Origin: Streptomyces sp. LaPpAH-108
Lineage (GTDB): Bacteria > Actinomycetota > Actinomycetes > Streptomycetales > Streptomycetaceae
DNA: 64,000 nucleotides
Assembly (NCBI RefSeq): GCF_000373625.1
Contig: NZ_KB891993.1
Location: forward strand, 496,001 to 560,000
Direction of reading: 5' to 3'
Below, in pieces: positions 33,378-43,201 of this stretch. How positions within the stretch are numbered: the first letter of the stretch is position 1; the number at the start of each line of letters is the position of its first letter. A program made the position numbers and the translations under genes. Under the pieces are notes generated by a model. That model searched no databases. It saw only the letters and a list, made by a program, of their open reading frames with translations, and was not told the DNA's origin.

Positions 33378-36300
33378 CGACGTACGACGAGACCACCCTG
33401 GCCGCCCTCCTGGAGGCGGGCGCGGTCCTGCCGCCCGGCAGCACCGCGCGCGAGGACGCCGACACGCTCACCGTCCGCACGTACACCCACCCCGCGCTGG
33501 ACGACCGCCAGGTCGTACGGCTGGTGCCCGGCACCCTCGGGGAGGCCGAGGACCTGGCGCTGGAGTTCCTGGGCCTGGCCCGGGAGCCGGAGGCCCCCGA
33601 GGTCGGGCAGGTGCGCCGCGAGACGCTGGGCTTCCCGGCCTGGGCGCTGGTGCACGACCCGGCGAACGGCCATCACGCGCTCGCCCTGGTCAAGGACGTG
33701 GAGCGGCTGGCCCGGCAGGCCAAGTCCCGTCCGGGCAGCGCCAAGCAGGGCTTCGAGGAGCTGGGCGCCCGGCTCGGGCGGGCGGTGCCGCACTTCCTGC
33801 CGACGTTCTACGAGCAGGCCGCGCGCGCCTTCCTCCAGCACGAGAACACCACCTACGCCGCCGCGTTCTTCGGCCGGGCCCGCGAGGCCGAGCGGGTGCA
33901 CGCGCTCGCGGTGGACGAGGAGCGGCAGCGGGCGGTGTTCCTGGAGTTCGCCTTCGCCGGGGCGCTGACCGTGAAGGCGCTCAAGGAGCATGTGAAGGAT
34001 CTCGGCCGCCGTCTCGACCCGGCCGCCGCGTGGGCGCAGTTCCGGCAGCTGACGGTGGAGCGCTGCGCGGCCGGGATGCCGCCGTACGCCTCGCTGCCGC
34101 AGGACGCGCGCGGGCTGATCAAGGCGGCCGGGCTCGACCGGGAGGCCGAGGAGCGCGCGCTCGTCGCCGATCTGCTCACCTCGCCCGCCGCGGTCCGGGC
34201 GCCCGCGTCGTTCTGGACGGCCTACCGTCCGGTCCTCGGCGCCCTGGCCGAGGAGCGGCCCGAGGTGCGGACGCGGCTCCTTGAGATCATGCCCGCCGGG
34301 CTCGGACGCGGGGTGGAGAACGACGAGTTCTGGCTGGCGCTGCTGGCCGAGACCGGCGCCGACCGGCTGCTGACGGACGAGACGGCGGCTCGCGCACACG
34401 GCGTGGACGCGGCCGACTGGCTGACCCGCTGGGCGCTGCACCGCAAGCGCGGCAGCGCGTTCGCCGACCGCTCCCCGGCCACGCTCGTGCTGGCCGCGCG
34501 CATGGCGCCGCTGCTGCGCTCCGCCGGGCGCCCGGTGGATCTGTTCGCCGGGAACTGGGGGGCGAGCGCCCACCTCGATCTGCTGGACCTGTGCGTCGCC
34601 GAGGGCGTACCGCTGTCGGTCCCGGCGCCGGGCGACGCGGTGCGGCTGTCGGTGACCCACTGGCTGTCGGACACCGGGGAGGGCCGCCGGGACCTGGTGG
34701 CGCTCGCGGCCGACCCGCGGGTGCGGCCACTGCTGCACTCGGCGGTGGAGGACGCCGGGCCTCGATACGGCCGCAGGGACGAGCAGTTGAAGGCGCTCGC
34801 CGCCCATCCGGTCCTCTCCGAGCTGCTGCGGGAATGGCTCGACGAGGTGTCCGGGGAGTTCACCCGCGCGGCCGGGCTGCCCGCCGCGAGCGCGACGCTC
34901 GACCGGCTGCGGCCCTTCCGGCCCGTCGCCCTCGGGGCAGGGCCCGAGGCGGTCGCCCGGATCGCCGCGCACCCGGTCGCGCCCCTGCTCGGCCGCACGC
35001 TGCGCGCCGGTGTCCTGGACGAACTGGGCTGGCCCGCCCTCGAAGAGGCGCTGGACCTGCTCGACGCCCAGACCCTGGACCCGAAGAACCCGCGCCGTGA
35101 GGTCACCGTCCACGAGGCGTGGCCCGCGCTGATCGTCTCCCGGGGGCACAAGGCGCTCGTCGTCGGCCCGGAGAAGATCCTCCTGGACCACGACCTGCGG
35201 CTGCCCCAGGACCTGGACCGCCATCAGCGCCCCCGGTTCCGCCACGTGGACGGGGAGCTGCTGGTGATCTGGCGGCAGGACGGCAAGCAGCGCGCCTACT
35301 GGTCGAGCCGTCCCGCCGAGGTGTTCGCACTCGGCGGTGAGCAGATCCCGACCTGGTGGTACGGCCAGGACGACCTCGCCGCCTCGATCCCGCTGCCCGG
35401 CGGTGGCCGCGCCTCCGGGGGCCGCGCTCTGCACGCCGGTGACACGGCCCTCCCGCCGAGCCGTCCGGTCCTGGGCGACGGCACCGGCTATTGGCGCGAG
35501 GGCAGGCAGGGCGTGCGCACGGTGTGGCTGGAGTACGACCCGGTGACGGGCGGTCACGGCCGCGCCTCGCTGCCCGCGCCGCTGCGCGCCGGTGTCCGCG
35601 AGGACGCCGAGCTGATGGCCGGGATGTGCGAACTGCTGCCGCTGCGACCCGGCCTGGAGCAGAGCCCGTTCGGCACCGACGGCACGGTCCTGGGCCGCTG
35701 GGTGCGCACCGAGGGGGACACCGGGGAGCGGTTCCGCACCGCCGGGACGCCGGACGGCCGTACGGTGTCGATGCCTGTGACGGACGCCGTCCCGCTGGGC
35801 GCGCTGCGGCTGCCGGGCGCCGAGCCCGTCGTCGCGCGGATGTCCCAGACCGTCGCGCTGTTCGCGGGCGACGACCGCGACGCGACCGGACGGCTGGGCC
35901 ACGTGACGCCGAACGGCCCGGGCGGGGAGTTCGCGGCGGGCACCCCGCTGGTGCCCCCGCTGCCGTTCTGGCACGCGCTGCGGCCACGCGACGAGCGGGG
36001 CTCGGCCGTGCTGCGCGCCGTCACCGACGAGCAGGCGGCCGAGCTGATGCGCGGGACGGCCGAGGTGCTGGCCGGGCGTCAGGCGGCCCTGAAGCGCGCC
36101 GGGGACGACAAGGGCGCGCGGGAGGCCGTTCCGTCCGAGGCCGAACTGACCGTCCGGGTGGTGCGCGAGGAACTGCCGGGCCTCACCGACGCCCGGCTGA
36201 TCCTCGGCGTGGCCTCGCTGGTCCGCTCGGCGCTGCGCCTCGACGGCTCGGCGACCGCGTTCGCCGAGCCGCCCAAGGAGCGCCCCGCCCAGCGGCGTGA

Positions 36301-38350
36301 GCACACCGAGGGCATGTTCTGGGACTACAGCCCGGAGCACGGCGAGGACAGCACGCTGCGCGAGGCGCTGGCCGGGATCGTGAGCGTGTACGGCTACTGG
36401 CACGGCGAGCAGCGCACCACGCTGCGCCAGATCCGGGCCGTGAACCACGTGCTCTCCGGCCACGCCGCCCACGGCAAGCCGCTGCCCGCCGCGGAGCGCG
36501 ACGCCGTCCTCACCGACGGCTGGCGCAGCGAGACGCACACCGTCCCCGGGATCGGCCTGGGCTGGCCCGCCGCCCTGGGTGCCCTGCGGGCGCTCGCCTT
36601 CCGGGCCGCCTCCGCGACGCTGTCCGAAGCGCGACGCGAGGCGCTGCTCCTCCTGTTCGAGGCGCTGGGCGAAGGGCCGCTCGTCTCGGGGCCCGGCACC
36701 CTGCGGGAGGTCACGCTGAGCGAGCCGTACGACCGGCTGGACCGGTTCGGACAGGTGCTGCGGCGCGGTGAGCGCACGGTCGTGATCCTCGGCAGCCAGC
36801 GCGTCGACCAGCTACGGAAGCGCACCGACTGGCTGGCGGTGGACCACGATCCGTCGGGCGCGTTCGGCCCGGTCGCCCACTTCGCCCTGAGCGACGAGGT
36901 CCGGCACGACCCGGGGATCTCCGGCGCGGACCTGGCCGCCGTCACGCGGCTGATCCGCGCCAAGGGCGCCGCTCCCTGGCAGTCCGGGGCCCCGGAGATG
37001 CTGACGGCCGCGACCGGTGGCGGCCTCGGTCCGGTCCAGGCGACGGCGCTGCTGGCCGCGCTGCCGCCGGAGCCCGGCGCCGAGACGCTGGCCCTCACCG
37101 GTCTGAAGTCCCGTCAGTGCGCGTACGGCGTCTCCCGGCTCGGCCGTCTCCCCGCCGAGACGCGGAACGCCCTGCTCGGCGCGCTGCTGCCCGCCGACCC
37201 CGAGGCGCTGTGGACCTCGGGCCCGGACACCGGCGCGGCCGGACGCGTCTGGGCCGATCGGCTCGGCTCGGCGCTCCGGCTGCCGGAGGACGTCGACGCC
37301 GAACTGGCCGGGATGACCGCCGAGTACGCCGAGGACGTCCTCAACCCGGCGCGGACCCCCTGGCTGGCCCGCACCACCCGGCTGCGCCCGGACGCGAACG
37401 GTGAGCTGGGGCCGGAGGACCCGGCGGCACTGCCCGGCGGGCGTTCCCTGTCCGGCGCGGTCACCGCGCTCGCGGCGCTGGCCTACGTCCTGCCGTACGG
37501 CCACCCGCTGCGCGCCGCGCTGCCCGAGGGCCTGGCCGCCGTGCGCCGCCGGATGGCCGACCCGGAGCTGCTGCTCGACGCGGAGGTCGGGTGGACGGAG
37601 AAGGGCACGCCCACGTCGGCCGAGGTCCGCAAGGCGTACGGGCTGCCCACGACCGGCGGCGCCGACGCGCTGGGGCTGACCCCCGTGGGCGAGGCCCTGG
37701 TGCTGCGCCCCTGGTACCACGGCGAGGCGGTCCTGCTCCGCACGGCCGCGCTGAGCGGCCCCGACGACCCGGTGTTCGGGCTCCTCGAGGGGCTGGTCGG
37801 CCCGGAGCGCGGCGACCATCTGCGCCCGCTGAGCACGGTCCTCGGGCCCGAGCTGGAGCGCGCGGTGGCCGCCGGTGCCGACGGGCCGCGGGGCCACGCC
37901 CAGGACCCGTCGGTGAGCGTGCCCGAGCTGGTCGCCGAGGTCGCCGCCACGCACGGTCTCGGCGAGGACGCGGCCGTGCTCTACCTCCAGTTGCTGGCGC
38001 TGCCCGACCCGACGGACCGCGACCGGGCGCGCTGGACCGGCTGGAAGCCCGCCCGGGCGAAGAAGGCACGGACCGAACTCGTCGCGAGCGGCCTGGTCGT
38101 GGAGGCCAAACGGCCGCGCGCCGGGCGCACCCTCTTCCTGCCGTGCGGCTGGCGGGACCTGAAGTCCCCCGCGCTGCCGGTGGAGACCTGGAAGGAGGGG
38201 CTGTACCCGGTGCCGGTGCGCCGTCGTGCCGTGCCCCTGCTGCCGGTGCCCGAGCTGTTCACCCGCGCCTGGGAACGGGTCCGCTCGGGCGACGGACCGG
38301 CGTACGAGGAGCTGACCACCCGCGCGAACCGGAGGGGACGGCGCAGGTGA
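33374..38350 (+). CDS. 1658-residue protein of the DUF4132-MoxR-vWA-SWIM operon
   Basis: This is one of the longest single-gene products of the window, soluble, with no signal peptide or membrane segment. The first ~350 residues are helical and rich in Ala/Leu/Glu, possibly a repeat scaffold (FLQHENTTYAAAFFGRAREAERVHAL). The middle (~590-900) has beta-rich stretches such as RFRHVDGELLVIWRQDGKQRAYW, reminiscent of propeller-like blades. The C-terminal ~120 residues end WKPARAKKARTELVASGLVVEAKRPRAGRTLFLPCGW, which reads like a winged-helix or RNA/DNA-binding unit. I recognise no catalytic motif. Position suggests a scaffold or target-recognition subunit working with the MoxR ATPase, 82 bases downstream. 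Confidence 0.8.
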   Translation: MTTYDETTLAALLEAGAVLPPGSTAREDADTLTVRTYTHPALDDRQVVRLVPGTLGEAEDLALEFLGLAREPEAPEVGQVRRETLGFPAWALVHDPANGHHALALVKDVERLARQAKSRPGSAKQGFEELGARLGRAVPHFLPTFYEQAARAFLQHENTTYAAAFFGRAREAERVHALAVDEERQRAVFLEFAFAGALTVKALKEHVKDLGRRLDPAAAWAQFRQLTVERCAAGMPPYASLPQDARGLIKAAGLDREAEERALVADLLTSPAAVRAPASFWTAYRPVLGALAEERPEVRTRLLEIMPAGLGRGVENDEFWLALLAETGADRLLTDETAARAHGVDAADWLTRWALHRKRGSAFADRSPATLVLAARMAPLLRSAGRPVDLFAGNWGASAHLDLLDLCVAEGVPLSVPAPGDAVRLSVTHWLSDTGEGRRDLVALAADPRVRPLLHSAVEDAGPRYGRRDEQLKALAAHPVLSELLREWLDEVSGEFTRAAGLPAASATLDRLRPFRPVALGAGPEAVARIAAHPVAPLLGRTLRAGVLDELGWPALEEALDLLDAQTLDPKNPRREVTVHEAWPALIVSRGHKALVVGPEKILLDHDLRLPQDLDRHQRPRFRHVDGELLVIWRQDGKQRAYWSSRPAEVFALGGEQIPTWWYGQDDLAASIPLPGGGRASGGRALHAGDTALPPSRPVLGDGTGYWREGRQGVRTVWLEYDPVTGGHGRASLPAPLRAGVREDAELMAGMCELLPLRPGLEQSPFGTDGTVLGRWVRTEGDTGERFRTAGTPDGRTVSMPVTDAVPLGALRLPGAEPVVARMSQTVALFAGDDRDATGRLGHVTPNGPGGEFAAGTPLVPPLPFWHALRPRDERGSAVLRAVTDEQAAELMRGTAEVLAGRQAALKRAGDDKGAREAVPSEAELTVRVVREELPGLTDARLILGVASLVRSALRLDGSATAFAEPPKERPAQRREHTEGMFWDYSPEHGEDSTLREALAGIVSVYGYWHGEQRTTLRQIRAVNHVLSGHAAHGKPLPAAERDAVLTDGWRSETHTVPGIGLGWPAALGALRALAFRAASATLSEARREALLLLFEALGEGPLVSGPGTLREVTLSEPYDRLDRFGQVLRRGERTVVILGSQRVDQLRKRTDWLAVDHDPSGAFGPVAHFALSDEVRHDPGISGADLAAVTRLIRAKGAAPWQSGAPEMLTAATGGGLGPVQATALLAALPPEPGAETLALTGLKSRQCAYGVSRLGRLPAETRNALLGALLPADPEALWTSGPDTGAAGRVWADRLGSALRLPEDVDAELAGMTAEYAEDVLNPARTPWLARTTRLRPDANGELGPEDPAALPGGRSLSGAVTALAALAYVLPYGHPLRAALPEGLAAVRRRMADPELLLDAEVGWTEKGTPTSAEVRKAYGLPTTGGADALGLTPVGEALVLRPWYHGEAVLLRTAALSGPDDPVFGLLEGLVGPERGDHLRPLSTVLGPELERAVAAGADGPRGHAQDPSVSVPELVAEVAATHGLGEDAAVLYLQLLALPDPTDRDRARWTGWKPARAKKARTELVASGLVVEAKRPRAGRTLFLPCGWRDLKSPALPVETWKEGLYPVPVRRRAVPLLPVPELFTRAWERVRSGDGPAYEELTTRANRRGRRR

Positions 38351-38432
38351 CCGCCCCCGCCCACGACGCTCCCGGAGCGGGCGGCGCCAATGACCGCCCG
38401 CTCCCCCGCACGACCGCGAAGGACTCCCGCTC

Positions 38433-39617
38433 ATGACCACCGACCTCGCCCCCGACGCGGCACGCCAGGACGCGGCACGCCAGATCGTCCCGCCGGAGGA
38501 TCGGTACGCGACCGAACTCGCCTTCCTCGCCGCGTACGACACCGGACCGCGCCCGCCCGCCTGGCGACTGACGCCCCGCGCCGTCGTCACCTTCGTGAGG
38601 GGCAGCGAGGGCCGCGCCCTCGCGCTGCCCGCCGACGCGGTGGTCCCGGCCGGTGTGCCGCGACGCCTTGAGATCACCGGCAAGTTCGTGGGTGACCGCG
38701 CGCTGGTGGAGCGGTGTGTCGTCACGCTCGCCGGGGAGCGGGGCCTGCTGCTCGTCGGTGAGCCGGGCACGGCCAAGTCGATGCTGTCCGAGCTGCTGTC
38801 GGCCGCCGTGTGCGGCACCAGCGGGCTGACGGTGCAGGGCACGGCGGGTACGACCGAGGATCAGCTCAAGTACGGCTGGAACTACGCCCTGTTGCTCGCC
38901 CAGGGGCCCAGCAGGCAGGCGCTGGTGCCCTCGCCGGTGCTCACCGCGATGACGCGCGGGGCGATCGCGCGGGTCGAGGAGGTCACCCGCTGTCTGCCGG
39001 AGGTGCAGGACGCGCTGGTGTCGCTGCTGTCCGAGCGGCGCATGGCCGTACCCGAACTGGCGGGCGGCGAGGACGCGTTGGCGCACGCGGCACCCGGCTT
39101 CAACCTCATCGCCACCGCCAACCTGCGGGACAAGGGCGTCTCGGAGATGTCCGCCGCGCTCAAGCGCCGCTTCAACTTCGAGACGGTGGGCCCGATTTCG
39201 GACCTCGACGCCGAGACCGCGCTGGTGCGGGGGCAGGCGAGGGCGGCGGTCGAGCGCTCGGGCGCGGCCTTCCAGGTGGACGACGCCGTGCTGGAGGCCC
39301 TGGTCACCGCGTTCCGGGACCTGCGTGAGGGGCGGTCGGCGGAGGGCTGGGAGGTGGAGCGGCCCTCCACCGTGATGAGCACCGCCGAGGCGGTGTCCGT
39401 CGCGGGCGCGCTCGGGCTGGCCGCCGCCTACTTCCCCGGGGACCGTGACGTGCTCGGCCTGCTGCCGGGTCACCTCCTGGGCGTCGTACGCAAGGACGAC
39501 CCGGCCGACGCGGCCCGGCTGCGCGGCTACTGGGACGGTCCGGTACGGCGCCGGGCCGAGCAGGGCTCCGCCACCTGGCGCACCCTGTGGGACCTGCGCA
39601 CGGTACTGGAGGGCTGA
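38433..39617 (+). CDS. MoxR-type AAA+ ATPase (YehL-like)
   Basis: This 394-residue AAA+ protein has Walker A GEPGTAKSML at residues 109-118, a Walker B/acidic region around AIARVEEVTRCLPEVQDAL near 172-190, sensor-1 NLIATANLRDKG near 222 and an arginine finger in LKRRFNFETV. MoxR ATPases act as chaperones that remodel or activate vWA-domain partners; here that partner is the next gene, five bases downstream. The length is the same class as E. coli YehL (384). Use of ATP is expected since all core motifs are intact. Confidence 0.9.
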   Translation: MTTDLAPDAARQDAARQIVPPEDRYATELAFLAAYDTGPRPPAWRLTPRAVVTFVRGSEGRALALPADAVVPAGVPRRLEITGKFVGDRALVERCVVTLAGERGLLLVGEPGTAKSMLSELLSAAVCGTSGLTVQGTAGTTEDQLKYGWNYALLLAQGPSRQALVPSPVLTAMTRGAIARVEEVTRCLPEVQDALVSLLSERRMAVPELAGGEDALAHAAPGFNLIATANLRDKGVSEMSAALKRRFNFETVGPISDLDAETALVRGQARAAVERSGAAFQVDDAVLEALVTAFRDLREGRSAEGWEVERPSTVMSTAEAVSVAGALGLAAAYFPGDRDVLGLLPGHLLGVVRKDDPADAARLRGYWDGPVRRRAEQGSATWRTLWDLRTVLEG

Positions 39618-39622
39618 GCACC

Positions 39623-42600
39623 GTGTCCCACGCATCCCCCGAGGCGGCGGTGGCCGCCCTGACCGACCCGGCGGCGCCGTATCTCATCGGGGTACGGCAC
39701 CACGCGCCCTCGCTGGCGGCGGCCGTACCGGCGCTGCTTGACGCGGCGAAGCCGGACGTGCTCCTGGTGGAGCTGCCCGCCGAGCTGGAGGAGTGGCTGC
39801 CGTGGCTCGCGCACGAGGAGACGCGGGCGCCTGTCGCGCTGGCGGCGGCGCCGGGTTCGGGGCCTGGGGGCTCGGGGCCTTCGGGAGGCGGCGGGGGGCC
39901 TGGGGGCGGAGGCGTGGGGCCCGCCTTCTATCCGTTCGCGGACTTCTCGCCGGAACTGGCGGCGGTGCGGTGGGCGGCCCGGCACGGGGTGCCGGTGCTC
40001 ACCTGCGATCTGCCGCTGGCGGACCGGGCGTGGGCGGGCGGCGAGGCGGAGGCGGTACGGCGGGCCACGTCCGGTCCCGGCCTCACCGCGGCCCTCCGCT
40101 CCCGGCTCACCGGGCGTCCGGACGACGACCTGTGGGACCGGCTGGTCGAGACCGCCGCGCCCGGTTCACCGCCGGAGGCGCTGCGCCGCGCGGCGCTGCT
40201 GACGGGGTGGGCGCTGCGCGAGGAGGCGGCGGCCTCGGGCGGGGTGCCGGAGCTGGATCTGCGCCGGGAGAGCTGGATGCGCTCCCGGCTGGCCGCCGCC
40301 ACGGCCGACGGGGAGCGGGCCGCCGTGGTGGTGGGCGCGTTCCACGCCCCGGCGCTGCTCGCCCCGGCCGAGCCTGCCGAACTTGCCAAACTTGCCGAAG
40401 TTGCTGACGCACGGCCGTCGTCGGCCCCAACCTGGACGACGGCCTGGACGACCTCCCTCATCCCCTACACCTACGCCCTGCTGGACGAGCGTTCCGGTTA
40501 CCCGGCCGGAATCCGCGACCCCGAGTGGCAGCACCTGGTGCTCGACGCGGCCGGTGATCCCTCGGCCCTGGCGGACGCGCTGACCGGCGCCGCCGTGCGG
40601 ATCTGCGCCGAGCTGCGGGGGCTCGGGCATCCGTCGGGGCCCGCCGACGCACGGGAGATCACCCGGCTCGCCGGTGATCTGGCCCGGCTGCGGGGGCTGC
40701 CCGCGGCGGGCCGGGGCGAGCTGGTGGAGGCGGTGCAGACGGTGCTCGCGCAGGGCGAGCCGTACGGGCGTGGGCGGGCCGTGGCGCGGGCGATGGAGCG
40801 CGTGCTCGTCGGCACGCGGGCGGGGCGTCCGGCGCCGGACGCGCCGCGCAGCGGTCTCGCCCCGGCGGTGGAGGCGGAGTTGGCCGAGCTGGGCCTGCCG
40901 GGACCGGCCGGTCCAGGCACCGTCCGCGACCTGCGCCTGGACCCGCTCCGCTCGGCGCTGGACGCCCGTCGTGAGGTGCTGCTGCGCCGCCTGACGGTGT
41001 GCGGGGTGCCGTACGCCGAGCCCCAGGAGGTCGGCGCGGCCGGTGGTGGCGAGGCGCTGACCTCGCGCTGGGAGGTGCGCTGGACGCCCGCGACGGCGGC
41101 CATGCTGAACGCGGCCGGGGTACGGGGCGTGACCTCGGCCCAGGCCGCGGAGGGACTGCTGCGCGAGCGGCTGCGCGCGGAGCGGGACGAGGGCGGCCCG
41201 ACGGCGGCGCAGTCGCTGCGGGGCCTGGAAGAGGCGGCACGCTGCGGGCTCCCGGGGCTCACCGAGGAGCGGGTGGCGGACACCGCGTCCGTGCTGCCGG
41301 ACTCCGGCACGCTGCCCGAACTCCTCTCGGGGCTCGCCCTGTTGGACCGTCTGCGGGCCGGGCACATCGCCGGATCGGGTGCGGTGGACGAGAGCGGGTC
41401 GGCCCGCTTGGCCGCGGTCGCCGAGCTGTTGACCACGGCCGCCGTGCGCCAGGTCGACGGCCTCACCGGTTCCGACGACCCGGCCGACGCCCGCGCCCTG
41501 TTCGAACTCGCCCACCGCGCCGATGGGTTCGGCGGCATCCGGCTCACGGACGCGCTCGCCCGGCTGGCCCGCGAGGGCTCCCCGCTGATGCGCGGGGCGG
41601 CCGGGGCCGTACGGGTGCTGCTCGGACACGAGGAGCCGCAGGCGCTCGGCGACCGGGTCGCGTCCTGGGTGGACGGCGCGGCCGACGCGGCGACCCGTAC
41701 AGCGCTCATGGACCGGCTGACCGGGCTGCTCACGGCCGCCGGACCGCTGCTGGAGTCCGCGGCTGCCGCCCTGGAGCCGCTGCTGGGCCGGGTGGCGGAC
41801 CTGTCCGACGAGGACTTCCTCACCCGCCTCCCGGCCCTGCGCGGCGGTTTCGACACGCTGAGCCCGGCGGCGCGCGAGCGGCTGCTGTCGACCGTGGAGG
41901 AGCGGCTGGGGGCGCACCGGCTCGGGGACACGGGGGCCGTCGATCCGGTGGCGCTGGCGAGGTGGACGCGGGCCGACCTGGCGGCGCGGGAGGCTCTGGC
42001 GGCGGCGGGGTTGCTTCCTTCGGCTGCGGAGCCGGTGGTTCCCAGTGTTGCCGACCCCTCCGGCGAGGACTCGGTCCCCTTCTCGGGACGCATCGCGCCC
42101 ACCGACCGCTGGCGCCTGGTGCTGGGCCGCCGCCGCGACCAAATCCCGCCGTCCGCACGCCGCTTGGCGACCGCGCTCGACGAGCTGTACGGCACCGGTC
42201 GCGGTGAGGGCAGCCGGGGCGATCTCACCGGGGCCGGGTCCGGTTCCGGTGGCGGCCGGGAGGCGCCGTATCCCGGGGTGCGGGAGTGGTCGGAGGAGCT
42301 GGCGGCGCTGTTCGGGCCGGGTGTCCGGGAGGAGGTGCTGGCGGCGGCAGCGGCGACGGGCCGGGCGGACGTCTTCGCCGAACTCGACGCGGAGAGCGTG
42401 CGCCCCTCGGTGGACCTGCTCCGCTCGGTGCTGCGGCACGCGGGCGGTCTGCCCGAGGCACGGCTCGCGACGCTGCGACCGCTGGTACGGCGCCTGGTGG
42501 AGGCGCTGACCAGGGAGTTGGCCACCCGGCTGCGGCCCGCGCTGCACGGCACCGCGCTGCCCCGGCCGAGCCTGCGTCCGGGCGGCGGTCTCGATCTGGC

Positions 42601-43201
42601 CCGCACCCTGCGGGCCAACCTGGCCACGGCCCGCCGGGCCCCGGACGGCACGGTGACGGTGATCCCGGAGCGGCCGGTGTTCCGCACCCGGGCCCGCAAG
42701 GCGGCCGACTGGCGGCTGATCCTGGTCACCGACGTGTCCGGCTCCATGGAAGCGTCCACGATCTGGGCGGCGCTCACAGCCTCCGTGCTGGCCGGAGTGC
42801 CCACCCTGTCCACGCACTTCCTGGCCTTCTCCACCGAGGTGATCGACCTGACCGACCAGGTGGAGGACCCGCTCTCGCTGCTGCTGGAGGTGAGCGTCGG
42901 CGGCGGTACGCACATCGCGGCGGGGCTGCGGCACGCCCGCGAACTGGTCACTGTCCCCTCGCGGACGCTCGTCGTGGTGATCAGCGACTTCGAGGAGGGC
43001 TATCCGCTCGGCGGTCTGCTGGGCGAGGTCCGCGCGCTGGTCGGCGCGGGCTGTCACGTACTGGGCTGCGCGAGCCTGGACGACGCGGGGCGCCCGCGCT
43101 ACTCGACCGGTGTGGCGGGCCAGTTGGTCGCCGCCGGGATGCCCGTGGCCGCCCTCAGCCCCCTCGAACTCGCCCGTTGGATAGGGGAGAAGATCGCATG
43201 A
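39623..43201 (+). CDS. DUF5682-vWA fusion protein (YehM/YehP-like)
   Basis: The 1192-residue product has two recognisable ends. The N-terminus (PYLIGVRHHAPSLAAAVPALL, VLLVELPAEL, FYPFADFSPELAAVRWAARHG and LTCDLPLADRAW) is the DUF5682 domain, which looks like a TraB/EreA-type fold. A Gly-rich linker near residues 80-105 interrupts it. The last ~210 residues are a vWA domain with an intact MIDAS: DVSGSMEAS near 1000, GGGTHIAAGL, and SDFEEG. E. coli encodes these as separate proteins, YehM and YehP. The start is GTG 39623, five bases after the MoxR stop, and the stop overlaps the SWIM gene by four bases. Confidence 0.87.
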   Translation: MSHASPEAAVAALTDPAAPYLIGVRHHAPSLAAAVPALLDAAKPDVLLVELPAELEEWLPWLAHEETRAPVALAAAPGSGPGGSGPSGGGGGPGGGGVGPAFYPFADFSPELAAVRWAARHGVPVLTCDLPLADRAWAGGEAEAVRRATSGPGLTAALRSRLTGRPDDDLWDRLVETAAPGSPPEALRRAALLTGWALREEAAASGGVPELDLRRESWMRSRLAAATADGERAAVVVGAFHAPALLAPAEPAELAKLAEVADARPSSAPTWTTAWTTSLIPYTYALLDERSGYPAGIRDPEWQHLVLDAAGDPSALADALTGAAVRICAELRGLGHPSGPADAREITRLAGDLARLRGLPAAGRGELVEAVQTVLAQGEPYGRGRAVARAMERVLVGTRAGRPAPDAPRSGLAPAVEAELAELGLPGPAGPGTVRDLRLDPLRSALDARREVLLRRLTVCGVPYAEPQEVGAAGGGEALTSRWEVRWTPATAAMLNAAGVRGVTSAQAAEGLLRERLRAERDEGGPTAAQSLRGLEEAARCGLPGLTEERVADTASVLPDSGTLPELLSGLALLDRLRAGHIAGSGAVDESGSARLAAVAELLTTAAVRQVDGLTGSDDPADARALFELAHRADGFGGIRLTDALARLAREGSPLMRGAAGAVRVLLGHEEPQALGDRVASWVDGAADAATRTALMDRLTGLLTAAGPLLESAAAALEPLLGRVADLSDEDFLTRLPALRGGFDTLSPAARERLLSTVEERLGAHRLGDTGAVDPVALARWTRADLAAREALAAAGLLPSAAEPVVPSVADPSGEDSVPFSGRIAPTDRWRLVLGRRRDQIPPSARRLATALDELYGTGRGEGSRGDLTGAGSGSGGGREAPYPGVREWSEELAALFGPGVREEVLAAAAATGRADVFAELDAESVRPSVDLLRSVLRHAGGLPEARLATLRPLVRRLVEALTRELATRLRPALHGTALPRPSLRPGGGLDLARTLRANLATARRAPDGTVTVIPERPVFRTRARKAADWRLILVTDVSGSMEASTIWAALTASVLAGVPTLSTHFLAFSTEVIDLTDQVEDPLSLLLEVSVGGGTHIAAGLRHARELVTVPSRTLVVVISDFEEGYPLGGLLGEVRALVGAGCHVLGCASLDDAGRPRYSTGVAGQLVAAGMPVAALSPLELARWIGEKIA

